DNA from: Kineosporia aurantiaca JCM 3230
Lineage (GTDB): Bacteria; Actinomycetota; Actinomycetes; Actinomycetales; Kineosporiaceae
Length of the DNA: 64,000 nt
NCBI GenBank assembly: GCA_000719025.1
Contig: JODP01000009.1
Coordinates: 310,001 to 374,000 of the forward strand
Direction of reading: 5' to 3'
Below, piece by piece: positions 42,565 to 50,727 of this stretch. Within the stretch, counting starts at the first letter, position 1. Each line of letters opens with the position of its first letter. The position numbers and the translations under genes were made by a program. The notes under the pieces are model-generated. The model searched no databases and was not told the DNA's origin. It saw only the letters and a list, made by a program, of their open reading frames with translations.

Positions 42565-42889
42565 CTGCCTTGCGAATTCGGGCCCGATCGGCATGAGCGA
42601 CCTCGGAAATGGCCCTGAGACGCCAGATTCCGATCCGGCGAGGACAGGGGGATCCGGGAGGCGCCCGGCACTACGCCCGGTGCCACCTCCTCTGCCGCCG
42701 CTACGTCCCCGGCACCGGGCCGGCTCCGAAGGTTCCGCCAGTTCCGAAAGCTCTGAAAATCCCGACGGGGCAGAACGTCCCGCAGAACCTGAACGCCTTA
42801 CCCACTTCGAGCGTGTTGCTCGTCCGGAGCGCGCTGTTCGTCCCGAACGCCATGAACATCCTGAACGTCTTGACCATGAGGAGGCCGAC
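42565..42889 (+). other. 325-bp low-complexity spacer before the HEPN gene
   Basis: This stretch lies between the DUF6504 stop and the HEPN start. It is open in the HEPN frame from an ATG at 42593 and would add about 98 residues ending in PER repeats (ARPERAVRPERHEHPERL). Third-position GC is lower than in true genes here and no domain is visible. A strong ribosome site at the HEPN start favours treating it as untranslated or as a recent repeat expansion, but an N-terminal extension is not excluded. Confidence 0.5.
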
Positions 42890-43324
42890 ATGTCGGCGAC
42901 CACTCTGGCTCGGCCGCCCGTCTCGACCGCGGCCCGGATGCTGCTCGACCGCTCCCGTTCCGGCCTGACGCAGGCCTGCGGGTCCCGTACGCCGTCGGAG
43001 CGGTACGTCACCGCGCACCTCGCCGCACTGCGGGCCGCCGCTGCGGTGCTCGCGGTCCGCAGCCGTCCCGGTGGCCGTGGCGGCCCGCGAAGCGTCTGGG
43101 AGGTTCTGCCTCGGGTGGCTCCCGAATTGGGTGAGTGGGCCTCCTACTTCGCCTCCACCGCCTCTCGCCGGGCCGCGATCGACGCCGGTCGTACCGGGGT
43201 CATCAGCGCCCGCGAGGCCGACGATCTGCTCCGCGACGCGGAAGCCTTCCACCACCTGGTCGAGTCCACGCTCGGTCTGCCCTACCAGCAGGTTCTTCCG
43301 ATGACCCTGCCGAGCTGCGATTGA
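42890..43324 (+). CDS. SAV_6107-family HEPN-type protein
   Basis: 144 residues, all helical. It resembles the SAV_6107 family of HEPN-fold proteins encoded next to dnaE2 in actinobacteria. An R-x4-H pattern (R38-YVTA-H43), the HEPN nuclease signature, is present early, and the C-terminal helix reads ISAREADDLLRDAEAFHHLVE. ATG at 42890 is preceded by GAGGAGG at ideal spacing. The dnaE2 gene begins seven bases after its stop. A nuclease or structural role in the polymerase complex is inference. Confidence 0.75.
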   Translation: MSATTLARPPVSTAARMLLDRSRSGLTQACGSRTPSERYVTAHLAALRAAAAVLAVRSRPGGRGGPRSVWEVLPRVAPELGEWASYFASTASRRAAIDAGRTGVISAREADDLLRDAEAFHHLVESTLGLPYQQVLPMTLPSCD

Positions 43325-43331
43325 CCATGAG

Positions 43332-46300
43332 ATGCCGCAACGCTTCACCCACCTGCACGTCGCCTCCGGGTACTCCCTCCGATACGGCGCATCCAGCCCT
43401 CGCGAGCTGGTCGCGCAGGCTTCCGCCGAAGGGCTGACCTCCCTCGCCCTCACCGACCGCGACGGCCTGTACGGCGCGGTGAAATTCGTCAACGCCTGTG
43501 CGGGGGCTGGGATCAAACCGGCCCTAGGCGTGAATCTGGCGGTCGAGCCGATGCTGTCTTCGGGCGGCCAGCGGCGCCGACCAGCCGTCAGGAACGTGCC
43601 GGAGCCCGGTCGCCGGGTTCCGGTGCGGGGCGGCGCCAGCGTGGACCCTCGTCTTCCCCGGGTTACCGTGCTGGCGCTCGCTTCCGGCCCTGGCACCGGA
43701 CTGCAGCCGGGCCAGGGCTGGGGACGGCTGTGCCGGCTGATCACCGCCACCCAGGTGCGGGGGGAGCGAGGCCGGCCGGTCAGCACCATCGACCTGATCG
43801 CGGAGCACGCCCAGATCGAAGGCGGTGGCCGACGTGAGGGTGGTAGCCGGCTCGAGAGCCGTCCCGGGCTTGATGGGGGTGGCCGGTCTGAGAGTGGTGG
43901 CCGGTCTGAGAGTGGTGGCCAGCCTGAGAGTGGTGGCCGGCTCCGAGGCGGTTCTTGGCTGGGGGACATCCCGGCGCTCACCGTTCTGCTGGGGCCGGAT
44001 TCGGAGTTCGGCCGGGCGGTCCTGGCCGGCCGGGCCGATCTCGCCCGAGCCGTGCTGGATCAGTGGCAGGCGCGCCTGCCACCCGCCTGCCTGGCGGTCG
44101 AGATCGTTTATCACCGCGGTCCTCAGGGAGCCCCGGCCAGCCTCGGGCATGCTGCCCGGATGCTGAACCTGGCTCGCCAGGCCGGGATTCCCGCGGTCCT
44201 CACCAATGCCGTCCGGCACGCCACCCGCGAAGGCGCGGTCACGGTCGATGTGCTGGACGCCGCCCGTCGGCTGGTCGCCATCGACTCACGCCACCTCGAC
44301 CGGACCACGAGCGAGGGTTATCTCGCCGGAGAGGCCGAGATGACCCGCCGGGCGCACGAGATCGCCGAGGCAGCAGGCGATCTGGCGCTGGCCGGGCAGA
44401 TGCTCGCGCTGACCGAGTCGCTGGCCTCGCGCTGCCTGATGAACGCGGAGGTGGAGCTCGGCCTCGGCCGGGCCCACCTGCCGGAGAACGAGGCGCTCGG
44501 CCTAGCCGGGAAGGATGCGGACGCGGAACTCCGGCAGCGCTGTATCGACCGGATCGCCACCTGCTACCCCCGGGCCGGGCACAAGGAACGCAAACGCGTC
44601 GAGCAGCGTCTGGAGGAGGAACTCGAGCTGGTCAGGTTCCTCGCCATCCCCACTTACTTCCTCACCATCGCCAACGTCTGCGACCTGATCCGCCGCATGG
44701 GAGTGCGGGTGGCGGCCCGGGGCTCCGGCGCCGGCAGCATAATCAACTATCTGCTCGGCATCTCCGGTGTAGACCCGCTCCGGCACAACCTGTTGATGGA
44801 ACGGTTCGCCACCCGGCTGCGGGTCCACCTGCCCGACATCGATCTGGACGTCGAGTCCGACCGCCGGACCGAGGTTTACGAGAAGCTGCTCGACGTCTTC
44901 GGCGGCGACCGGGTCAGCTGTGTCTCGATGATGGACACATATCGCGCCCGGCACGCGATCCGGGACGTCGGAGCCGCGCTCGGCCTGCCGCCGGGCGAGG
45001 TCGACACCATCGCCAAGGCCTTCCCGCACATCCGGGCCCGCGACGTCCGCTCGGCCATTGCCGAACTGCCCGAACTACGGGCCTCCGGCCTGGCCCAGCC
45101 TCGCCTGGGCCTGCTGTTCGACCTGGTCGAGCGGCTCGACGGGCTTCCCCGGCACATCGCCCTGCATCCCTGCGGCGTGCTGATCTCGGACGGCCAACTG
45201 CTCGACCGCACCCCGGTCGAGGCCAGCTGGATGGGCTTCCCGATGAGCCAGTTCGACAAGGACGACGTCGAGGCCCTCGGGCTGCTGAAGCTCGACATTC
45301 TCGGCATCCGGATGCAGTCGGCAATGTCCTACGCGATCGCCGAGGTCGCCCGGGTGGACAAGGCCGAGGCCGGCACCGCGGGCGGCCACGAAGAAGCGGC
45401 CGACTACCTGGACGGGACCGGCTGGATCGACCTCGACGCGGTGCCGCACGACGACCCGGCCACGTTCGCGCTGATCCAGAGCACCCGCACGCTCGGCTGT
45501 TTCCAGATTGAGTCGCCCGGCCAGCGGGAACTGGTCGGCAAGTTCGCCCCCGAGACGTTCCACGACCTGATCATCGACATCTCGTTGTTCCGGCCCGGCC
45601 CGGTGAAGTCCGACATGATCACCCCCTTCCTGCGGGCCCGGCAGGGCTGGGACGAGCCCGAGTATCTGCACCCCGCCCTGCGGCCGGTGCTCGAGGACAC
45701 CTGCGGCGTGGTGGTCTTCCACGAGCAGGTGCTGCAGATCGTCAGCATCAGCACCGGCTGCGACCTGGCCGAGGCGGACGAGTTCCGGCGCGCAATGGGC
45801 ATTCCCGCCATGCAGGAGAAGAACGAGAAGTGGTTCCGGCACTACGCCGGCCGCTGCCGCACGGTCGACGGGGAGAAGATGTTCGACGGTGCGTCGATCG
45901 ACCGGATCTGGGCCGTGCTCAAAGCCTTCGCGTCGTTCGGGTTCTGCAAGGCGCACGCTGCGGCCTTCGCCCTGCCCACCTATCAGTCGGCCTGGCTGAA
46001 GGCGCATCACCCGGCCGCCTTCCTCGCCGGGGTGCTCACCCACGACCCCGGCATGTACCCCAAACGCCTGATCTTGGACGACGCCCGCAACTTCGGCATC
46101 GCCGTGCTCCCGCTCGACGTGAACCATTCCGATGCCACCTACCGGGTGGAGCGGCTGGAGGAAGAACCCGAGGGCGGGTATGGGATCAGGCTCGCGCTGG
46201 CCGAGGTGAAGGGGATCAGCGACGCGGAGGTGGAGCGGATCGTCGCGAACCGGCCGTACCCGTCGTTGGCCGACTTCTGGCACCGGGCGCAGATCTCCCG

Positions 46301-47804
46301 GCCGATCGTGGAACGGCTGGTGATCACCGGGGCGTTCGACTCCGTCTACGGACTGACCGATGCGCTGCCGGTGCAGTCACGAAGCCGGACCACCCGCCGG
46401 GATCTTCTCCTCCAGCTCGCCGACCTTGAACGATGGAGCCGGTCGCTGAAGAACGGGCCATCCCGGAAGAAGGAAATCGCAGCACCGAGAACACGAACTG
46501 AGATCGAGTCGGCGGCGGGCTGGGGTAAAGACAGCAGCGGAGTTCGCCGGGCGACCGGGCTGCAGGCGCAGTCCGCGGCTCCGGTACTCGTCGCGGCCGA
46601 CCAGTCCGTTCAACTCGCCCTCGACCTCGGAGACGCGCCAGACCAGATCATCCCCAGCGGCCTTCCGGAGATGACCAGTGCTGAGCGCACTCGGGCCGAG
46701 CTCGAGGTGCTGGGACTGGACGCGAGCCGGCACGTACTCGAGTTCTACGAGCCGCTGCTGAAGGCCCTCGAAATCACCCGGGCCCGGGACGTCCGCGGTC
46801 GGCGTAGCCGAGCGGAGATCCTGGTGGCCGGGGTAAAGGTGGCCACCCAGACCCCACCGATCCGAACCGGCCGTCGTGTTGTCTTCCTTACCTTGGACGA
46901 CTCGACCGGCCCGGTAGACGCGACCTTCTTCGAAGACGTTCAAGGTCCCTACGCCGCCACGGTTTTTCACTCCTGGCTTCTGGTGGTGCGCGGAGTGCTC
47001 CGTAAGACGGGTCAGCGCGGGGTCTCGCTACGGGCGACGGGTGCATGGGAGTTGCCGGTGCTTTGGGAGGTGTGGGTGGAGTCCGGGCTCGCAGGAGTGC
47101 TGGAGATCCTCCACACCGACGAACCCGTCGAAGCTCCGGCCGCCGCCAGCCACCCAGGTTTGGTCCCGGCCGATGTCGGTGGCCCTACCCCCGGTCGAGT
47201 GCTGGGAATGAGCCGCGACGACGGTGCTCTTCCTGGTGCAGAGACACCGGACTGGGAGGTGGCCACAGGGCTACCCAGCGGCGATCGAGGGGACCCGCTC
47301 ACTCGCCGCGTGCTCGTCCACCCCAGCGGTTTCCGTCAGTCGCCCTACGCCGATCTGCGGCCTCCAGGCGGCGACACCCGCGAGACCCGCCGGATGCTGG
47401 CCGCTGAACAGGATTCCGTCCGGGAAGAACGCCGACGGCGCGAAGAGGAACGCCGACACCAACAACGAAGTGGAGCAATGGACGCTGCGTCCCCGGCTTC
47501 CGGCGAGCAAGTCGCGGAGGGACGTCGGTACTGGCAGCGGGAAGAAGCAACGGACGCTGCGTCCCCGGCTTCCGCGGTAGGTCGGGAAGCCGGCGGGCAG
47601 GGTGCGGAGGAGACAGGACGGCGGTACCAGCAACAGGGAGAAGCAACGGACGCTGCGTCCCCGGCTTCCGCAGAGAACCGAGCCGCCCAAAGGGAAGACA
47701 CAGCGAAGGAACAGGAACGACTTCGCCGCCAGGAAGAAACCCGGCGCCGCCGTGAGCCACCCCGCAAGCTCTGGCACTCCAGTCCCGGAAGCTCCGGGCG
47801 GTGA
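43332..47804 (+). CDS. dnaE2: error-prone DNA polymerase III alpha subunit (DnaE2/ImuC)
   Basis: 1490 residues, long for DnaE2, which is usually nearer 1050-1150. The N-terminal PHP domain begins FTHLHVASGYSLRYG and has ALTDRDGLYG, with Arg where many have His. The polymerase active site PDIDLD lies at about 501-506 and further core motifs such as GSGAGSIINYLLGI and FGFCKAHAAAFA are intact. A QLALDL motif at 1094-1099 could bind the sliding clamp. An OB-fold (ILVAGVKVAT, VFLTLDDSTG) follows. Two additions are in-frame repeats at about 175-205 and a C-terminal repetitive tail after about 1300. It is expected to act in SOS mutagenesis. Confidence 0.93.
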   Translation: MPQRFTHLHVASGYSLRYGASSPRELVAQASAEGLTSLALTDRDGLYGAVKFVNACAGAGIKPALGVNLAVEPMLSSGGQRRRPAVRNVPEPGRRVPVRGGASVDPRLPRVTVLALASGPGTGLQPGQGWGRLCRLITATQVRGERGRPVSTIDLIAEHAQIEGGGRREGGSRLESRPGLDGGGRSESGGRSESGGQPESGGRLRGGSWLGDIPALTVLLGPDSEFGRAVLAGRADLARAVLDQWQARLPPACLAVEIVYHRGPQGAPASLGHAARMLNLARQAGIPAVLTNAVRHATREGAVTVDVLDAARRLVAIDSRHLDRTTSEGYLAGEAEMTRRAHEIAEAAGDLALAGQMLALTESLASRCLMNAEVELGLGRAHLPENEALGLAGKDADAELRQRCIDRIATCYPRAGHKERKRVEQRLEEELELVRFLAIPTYFLTIANVCDLIRRMGVRVAARGSGAGSIINYLLGISGVDPLRHNLLMERFATRLRVHLPDIDLDVESDRRTEVYEKLLDVFGGDRVSCVSMMDTYRARHAIRDVGAALGLPPGEVDTIAKAFPHIRARDVRSAIAELPELRASGLAQPRLGLLFDLVERLDGLPRHIALHPCGVLISDGQLLDRTPVEASWMGFPMSQFDKDDVEALGLLKLDILGIRMQSAMSYAIAEVARVDKAEAGTAGGHEEAADYLDGTGWIDLDAVPHDDPATFALIQSTRTLGCFQIESPGQRELVGKFAPETFHDLIIDISLFRPGPVKSDMITPFLRARQGWDEPEYLHPALRPVLEDTCGVVVFHEQVLQIVSISTGCDLAEADEFRRAMGIPAMQEKNEKWFRHYAGRCRTVDGEKMFDGASIDRIWAVLKAFASFGFCKAHAAAFALPTYQSAWLKAHHPAAFLAGVLTHDPGMYPKRLILDDARNFGIAVLPLDVNHSDATYRVERLEEEPEGGYGIRLALAEVKGISDAEVERIVANRPYPSLADFWHRAQISRPIVERLVITGAFDSVYGLTDALPVQSRSRTTRRDLLLQLADLERWSRSLKNGPSRKKEIAAPRTRTEIESAAGWGKDSSGVRRATGLQAQSAAPVLVAADQSVQLALDLGDAPDQIIPSGLPEMTSAERTRAELEVLGLDASRHVLEFYEPLLKALEITRARDVRGRRSRAEILVAGVKVATQTPPIRTGRRVVFLTLDDSTGPVDATFFEDVQGPYAATVFHSWLLVVRGVLRKTGQRGVSLRATGAWELPVLWEVWVESGLAGVLEILHTDEPVEAPAAASHPGLVPADVGGPTPGRVLGMSRDDGALPGAETPDWEVATGLPSGDRGDPLTRRVLVHPSGFRQSPYADLRPPGGDTRETRRMLAAEQDSVREERRRREEERRHQQRSGAMDAASPASGEQVAEGRRYWQREEATDAASPASAVGREAGGQGAEETGRRYQQQGEATDAASPASAENRAAQREDTAKEQERLRRQEETRRRREPPRKLWHSSPGSSGR
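43881..43946. repeat. 18-bp in-frame repeats within dnaE2
   Basis: GGCCGGTCTGAGAGTGGT occurs at 43881 and 43899, with diverged copies at 43917 and 43935. It encodes six-residue units GRSESG from residue 184. The insertion lies in a loop of the N-terminal PHP region and keeps the frame. Confidence 0.85.
47475..47675. repeat. three spaced repeats encoding A-T/M-DAASPAS in the dnaE2 C-terminal tail
   Basis: The 23-mer from GGACGCTGCG to GGCTTCCG recurs at about 47475, 47547 and 47643 (72 and 96 bases apart, both multiples of three). It encodes DAASPAS motifs embedded in charged Arg/Glu/Gln-rich sequence. The tail follows the OB-fold and looks disordered. Confidence 0.85.
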
Positions 47805-49627
47805 GCCGCCCCAGCCAACCTCACCGACCCAGCCGGCCCAGCCAGTCCGGCCACCCGCCCAGCCAGTCCGGCCACCCGCCCAGCCAGTCCGGCCAGCTCG
47901 GCCGCCCCGGTCAACTCAGCCAGTCCGGCCAACCGGGCCACTCAGGTCAACCGGGCCACCCAGGTCAACTCAACCGACCCACCCAACCCGATCAATCCAG
48001 TCGCCCGAGCCACCCCAACCGACCTGATCAGCTCAGCCACACGAGTCAGCACAGCCACCCGGATCAGCACAGCCACCCGGATCAGCACAGCCACCCGGAT
48101 CAGCACAGCCACCCGGATCAGCACAGCCACCCGGATCAGCTCAGCCGCTCAGGTCAGCGCGACAACCCCACCCGCTCAAGCCGCCTCAGCCCGAGCCTCA
48201 GCCCGAGCCCCACCCGCTCAAGCCGCCTCAGCCCCAGCCCGAGCCCCAGCCCGAGCCCCAGCCCGAGCCCCACCTACTCAAACCGCCCCAGCTCCAGGCT
48301 CAGCCCCCACCCCAGCACCCCCAAAGCCGGCCCGATCCTGCACATCGACCTGGACGCCTTCTACGCCTCGGTCGAACTGATCGACCGCCCAAACCTCCGA
48401 GGCCGCCCAGTAATCGTGGGCGGGGGAGGCCGCTCAGTCGTGCTCTCAGCCACCTACGAGGCCCGGCGCAGCGGAGTGCACGCCGCGATGCCGATGGGCC
48501 GGGCCCGCCGGCTCTGCCCCGAGGCGGTGGTGATCGAACCCGACCACGACCGGTACGCCGAGGTGTCCAGAGGCGTGATGGAGGTGTTCCGCTCGGTCAC
48601 CCCGCTGGTCGAGCCGCTGGGCCTGGACGAGGCCTTCATCGACGTCTCCGGGGCCCGGCTCCGGGCCGGCGACCCCCGACGGATCGCCGCGATGATCCGC
48701 GACCGGGTCGCCGACGAGCAGCGGATCACCTGTTCGGTGGGGATCGCCGGGACCAAGTTCGTGGCCAAGCTGGCTTCGGCGGCGGCCAAGCCGGACGGGG
48801 TCCGGGTGGTGCCGGAAGGCGAGACCGTCACCTTTCTGCACGGCCTGCCGGCCACCGCGCTGTGGGGCGTGGGGGAGAAGACTGCGGAGGCGCTGCGTCG
48901 GCTGGGGCTGGTGACGGTCGCCGACATCGCTCATACCCCGGTCGCGACCCTCCGCCGGGCGCTCGGCGACACTGTCGGCGGGCGGTTGCACGAGTTCGCC
49001 TGGGGCCGAGATCCCCGTCCGGTGGTGCCCTGGCAGCCGGAACGGAGCATCGGCAGCGAGGAGACTTTCCACACAGACGTCGATGATCCGGACGTGATAG
49101 GTCGCGAGCTGCTAAGGCTCAGCGAGCGGGTGGCGGCCCGCGCCCGCTCGGCCGGGCTGATCGGCCGCACGGTGGTGATCCGGATCCGGTTCGCGGACTT
49201 CACCACGATCACCCGCTCCCGGACGCTGCCGGAGCACACCGACGTGGCCCGCGTGGTGCACGCCACCGCCCTCGGCCTGTACGACCGGCTGGGCCTCGAC
49301 CGGGCCCGGTTGAGGCTGGTCGGAGTGCGTTTGGAGGGGTTGGTGGAGGCTTCGGCGGGACACCATCAGCCGACCCTCGGCGAGCGTCCGCTCGGGTGGC
49401 GTGAGGCCGAGCAGGCAGTGGATCGGGCCAGCGCGCGGTTCGGGGCGGGGGCCGTGCGCCCGGCCAGTCTGGTGGCGCGACCGGACTCCGGGGAGGAGAC
49501 TGTGCGCCCGCGTCCGGCCCCCCGTTCCGGCTACGCTCAGGACGGCCACCGGTATCAAGACAGACATCCGAATGGCCGAGAATGGGGAGACCATCCGGGT
49601 GGGACCGCCGATCGGCTTTCGCGGTAG
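47801..49627 (+). CDS. dinB: DNA polymerase IV (DinB) with a long low-complexity N-terminal tail
   Basis: 608 residues. Residues 1 to about 178 are Ser/Pro/Gln/His-rich repeats, including HSHPDQ five times and an SPSPSP run. The Y-family core then begins ILHIDLDAFYASVE. The catalytic Asp-Glu pair is in GLDEAFIDVSG, and the thumb and little-finger motifs (GVGEKTAEALRRLG, SIGSEETFHTDV) are present, so the enzyme should be active, unlike ImuB. There is no ATG, GTG or TTG codon in frame between GTG 47801 and the core, so the tail is very probably translated. The start overlaps the dnaE2 stop (GTGA). Confidence 0.88.
   Translation: MSRPSQPHRPSRPSQSGHPPSQSGHPPSQSGQLGRPGQLSQSGQPGHSGQPGHPGQLNRPTQPDQSSRPSHPNRPDQLSHTSQHSHPDQHSHPDQHSHPDQHSHPDQHSHPDQLSRSGQRDNPTRSSRLSPSLSPSPTRSSRLSPSPSPSPSPSPSPTYSNRPSSRLSPHPSTPKAGPILHIDLDAFYASVELIDRPNLRGRPVIVGGGGRSVVLSATYEARRSGVHAAMPMGRARRLCPEAVVIEPDHDRYAEVSRGVMEVFRSVTPLVEPLGLDEAFIDVSGARLRAGDPRRIAAMIRDRVADEQRITCSVGIAGTKFVAKLASAAAKPDGVRVVPEGETVTFLHGLPATALWGVGEKTAEALRRLGLVTVADIAHTPVATLRRALGDTVGGRLHEFAWGRDPRPVVPWQPERSIGSEETFHTDVDDPDVIGRELLRLSERVAARARSAGLIGRTVVIRIRFADFTTITRSRTLPEHTDVARVVHATALGLYDRLGLDRARLRLVGVRLEGLVEASAGHHQPTLGERPLGWREAEQAVDRASARFGAGAVRPASLVARPDSGEETVRPRPAPRSGYAQDGHRYQDRHPNGREWGDHPGGTADRLSR
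48057..48146. repeat. five copies of an 18-bp repeat encoding HSHPDQ
   Basis: CACCCGGATCAGCACAGC repeats head to tail with perfect 18-bp period. It lies in the disordered N-terminal tail of polymerase IV. The copies are almost identical, which points to recent expansion and likely length variation between strains. Confidence 0.92.
48188..48274. repeat. C-rich repeats encoding the SPSPSP run; G-quadruplex potential on the minus strand
   Basis: AGCCCGAGCCCC units of 12 bp repeat about four to five times. The complementary strand has at least four successive GGG/GGGG tracts with 2-3-base loops, matching the G-quadruplex pattern. This strand is the template for dinB transcription. Confidence 0.8.
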
Positions 49628-49700
49628 GCAACTGCGACCTATTCTGTGACCATCGCCGGAACGCAGGTGGAACGACCGGTGTGACCGTCAGGAGGTCGAA

Positions 49701-50090
49701 GTGCCGCTCTCCGATAACGAGCAGCGTCTGCTTGAGCAGATGGAGCGCGCGCTCTATGCCGAGGATCCGAAGTTTGCCTCGGCAATGCGTGGCGCCAACC
49801 GACGGCCAGGGGCCGGTCGGCGGCTTGCTATTGGGGGCACGGGTATCGTGCTCGGGCTCGTAGTGCTCGTCTTTGGTGTGGCCAACAACAACATCCCGAT
49901 CGGGGTGCTCGGCTTCGTCTGCATGCTGGGCGGTACGGCGTACGCCGTGTCCAGTAAGCGCAGAGGTCCAGTAGGCGTTGTCAATGCGGCCGGTGCCGTC
50001 CGTCCCCCGGTGAAACGCAGCAATCGCAGCAAGGCCAGCTTCATGCAGCGCCTGGAACAGCGGTGGGATCGCCGCCGGGACGAACGCTGA
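49701..50090 (+). CDS. DUF3040 membrane protein
   Basis: 129 residues. The family N terminus PLSDNEQRLLEQMERALYAEDPKFASAM is followed by two membrane helices (IGGTGIVLGLVVLVFGV and NIPIGVLGFVCMLGGTAYAV) and a basic C-terminal tail ending in QRWDRRRDER. GTG at 49701 follows an AGGAGGT site with ideal spacing. DUF3040 genes commonly sit near mraZ in actinobacteria (Rv2169c in M. tuberculosis), as here. The role is unknown. Confidence 0.92.
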   Translation: MPLSDNEQRLLEQMERALYAEDPKFASAMRGANRRPGAGRRLAIGGTGIVLGLVVLVFGVANNNIPIGVLGFVCMLGGTAYAVSSKRRGPVGVVNAAGAVRPPVKRSNRSKASFMQRLEQRWDRRRDER

Positions 50091-50160
50091 CCGGCGGCGC
50101 AGCACACGAACGGCATCACGATGAAGGACGCGTGACCCGAACCAACGCTTGACCGCAAGG

Positions 50161-50180
50161 GGCCCCGCCTGGGCGGGGCC
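50161..50180 (+). terminator. hairpin terminator candidate after the DUF3040 gene
   Basis: GGCCCCGCC-TG-GGCGGGGCC is a perfect 9-bp stem with a 2-base centre, 70 bases after the DUF3040 stop. No T tract follows, as is common for actinobacterial terminators. Confidence 0.65.
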
Positions 50181-50270
50181 AACAAGCGTCGCGTCCTCCA
50201 GCAGTCGAATGCTCAGCTCACGAGGCGGTACCGCGGACTCCGCGGCACCGCTTAATGCTGTTTGTCTCGT

Positions 50271-50324
50271 CGACCGCGACCGCGACCGCGACCGCGACCG
50301 CGACCGCGACCGCGACCGCGACCG
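50271..50324. repeat. nine perfect copies of the hexamer CGACCG
   Basis: The hexanucleotide CGACCG repeats nine times without interruption. It lies in the 637-bp gene-free interval between the DUF3040 gene and the transglutaminase gene. Translated runs (DRDR or RGRG) are by-products of the hexamer. Confidence 0.95.
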
Positions 50325-50351
50325 GGCGCGGCGAAGGCGTCTCCAAAAGCG

Positions 50352-50690
50352 CACCCGCACGCGGTCAGAGAGCACCCGCACGCGGGGCTAGAGAGGGCAC
50401 CCGCACGCGGGGCCAGAGAGCGCACCCGCACGCGGGGCCAGAGAGCGCACCCGCACGCGGGGCCAGAGCGCACCCGCACGCGGGGCCAGAGAGCGCACCC
50501 GCACGCGGGGCTAGAGAGCGCACCCGCACGCGGGGCTAGAGAGCGCACCCGCACGCGGGGCCAGAGAGCGCACCCGCACGCGGGGCCAGAGAGCGCACCC
50601 GCGCGGCGGTCAGAGAGCGCACAGCGCGGTCAGAGAGCGCGGTCAGAGAGCGCGGTCAGAGAGCGATCAGAGAGGCCGTCACGGGCCGGT
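50352..50690. repeat. minisatellite: eleven units of 25 bp followed by 13-bp repeats
   Basis: Units of the form CACCCGCACGCGGGGCCAGAGAGCG start near 50352, 50373, 50398, 50423, 50448, 50471, 50496, 50521, 50546, 50571 and 50596. Most are 25 bp, and sequence varies by only one or two bases. Shorter CGGTCAGAGAGCG repeats follow to about 50690. There are no spacers, so this is not CRISPR. The array abuts the 3' end of the convergent transglutaminase gene; with the hexamer it fills most of 50091-50727. Confidence 0.93.
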
Positions 50691-50727
50691 GTGAAGGCAG
50701 CACACCCTCACACCCGCAACAACCGGA

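Noticed and set aside
42593..42889. N-terminal extension of the HEPN-type protein
   Set aside because: Possible by frame, but the GAGGAGG site before 42890 and weak codon character of the stretch favour the shorter protein; kept as a noted alternative.
45075..46283. 402-codon minus-strand frame inside dnaE2
   Set aside because: It overlaps the conserved polymerase core fully and shows only reverse-complement composition.
50352..50690. CRISPR-like repeat array
   Set aside because: Repeats are directly adjacent 25-bp units without unique spacers, and no cas gene is present.
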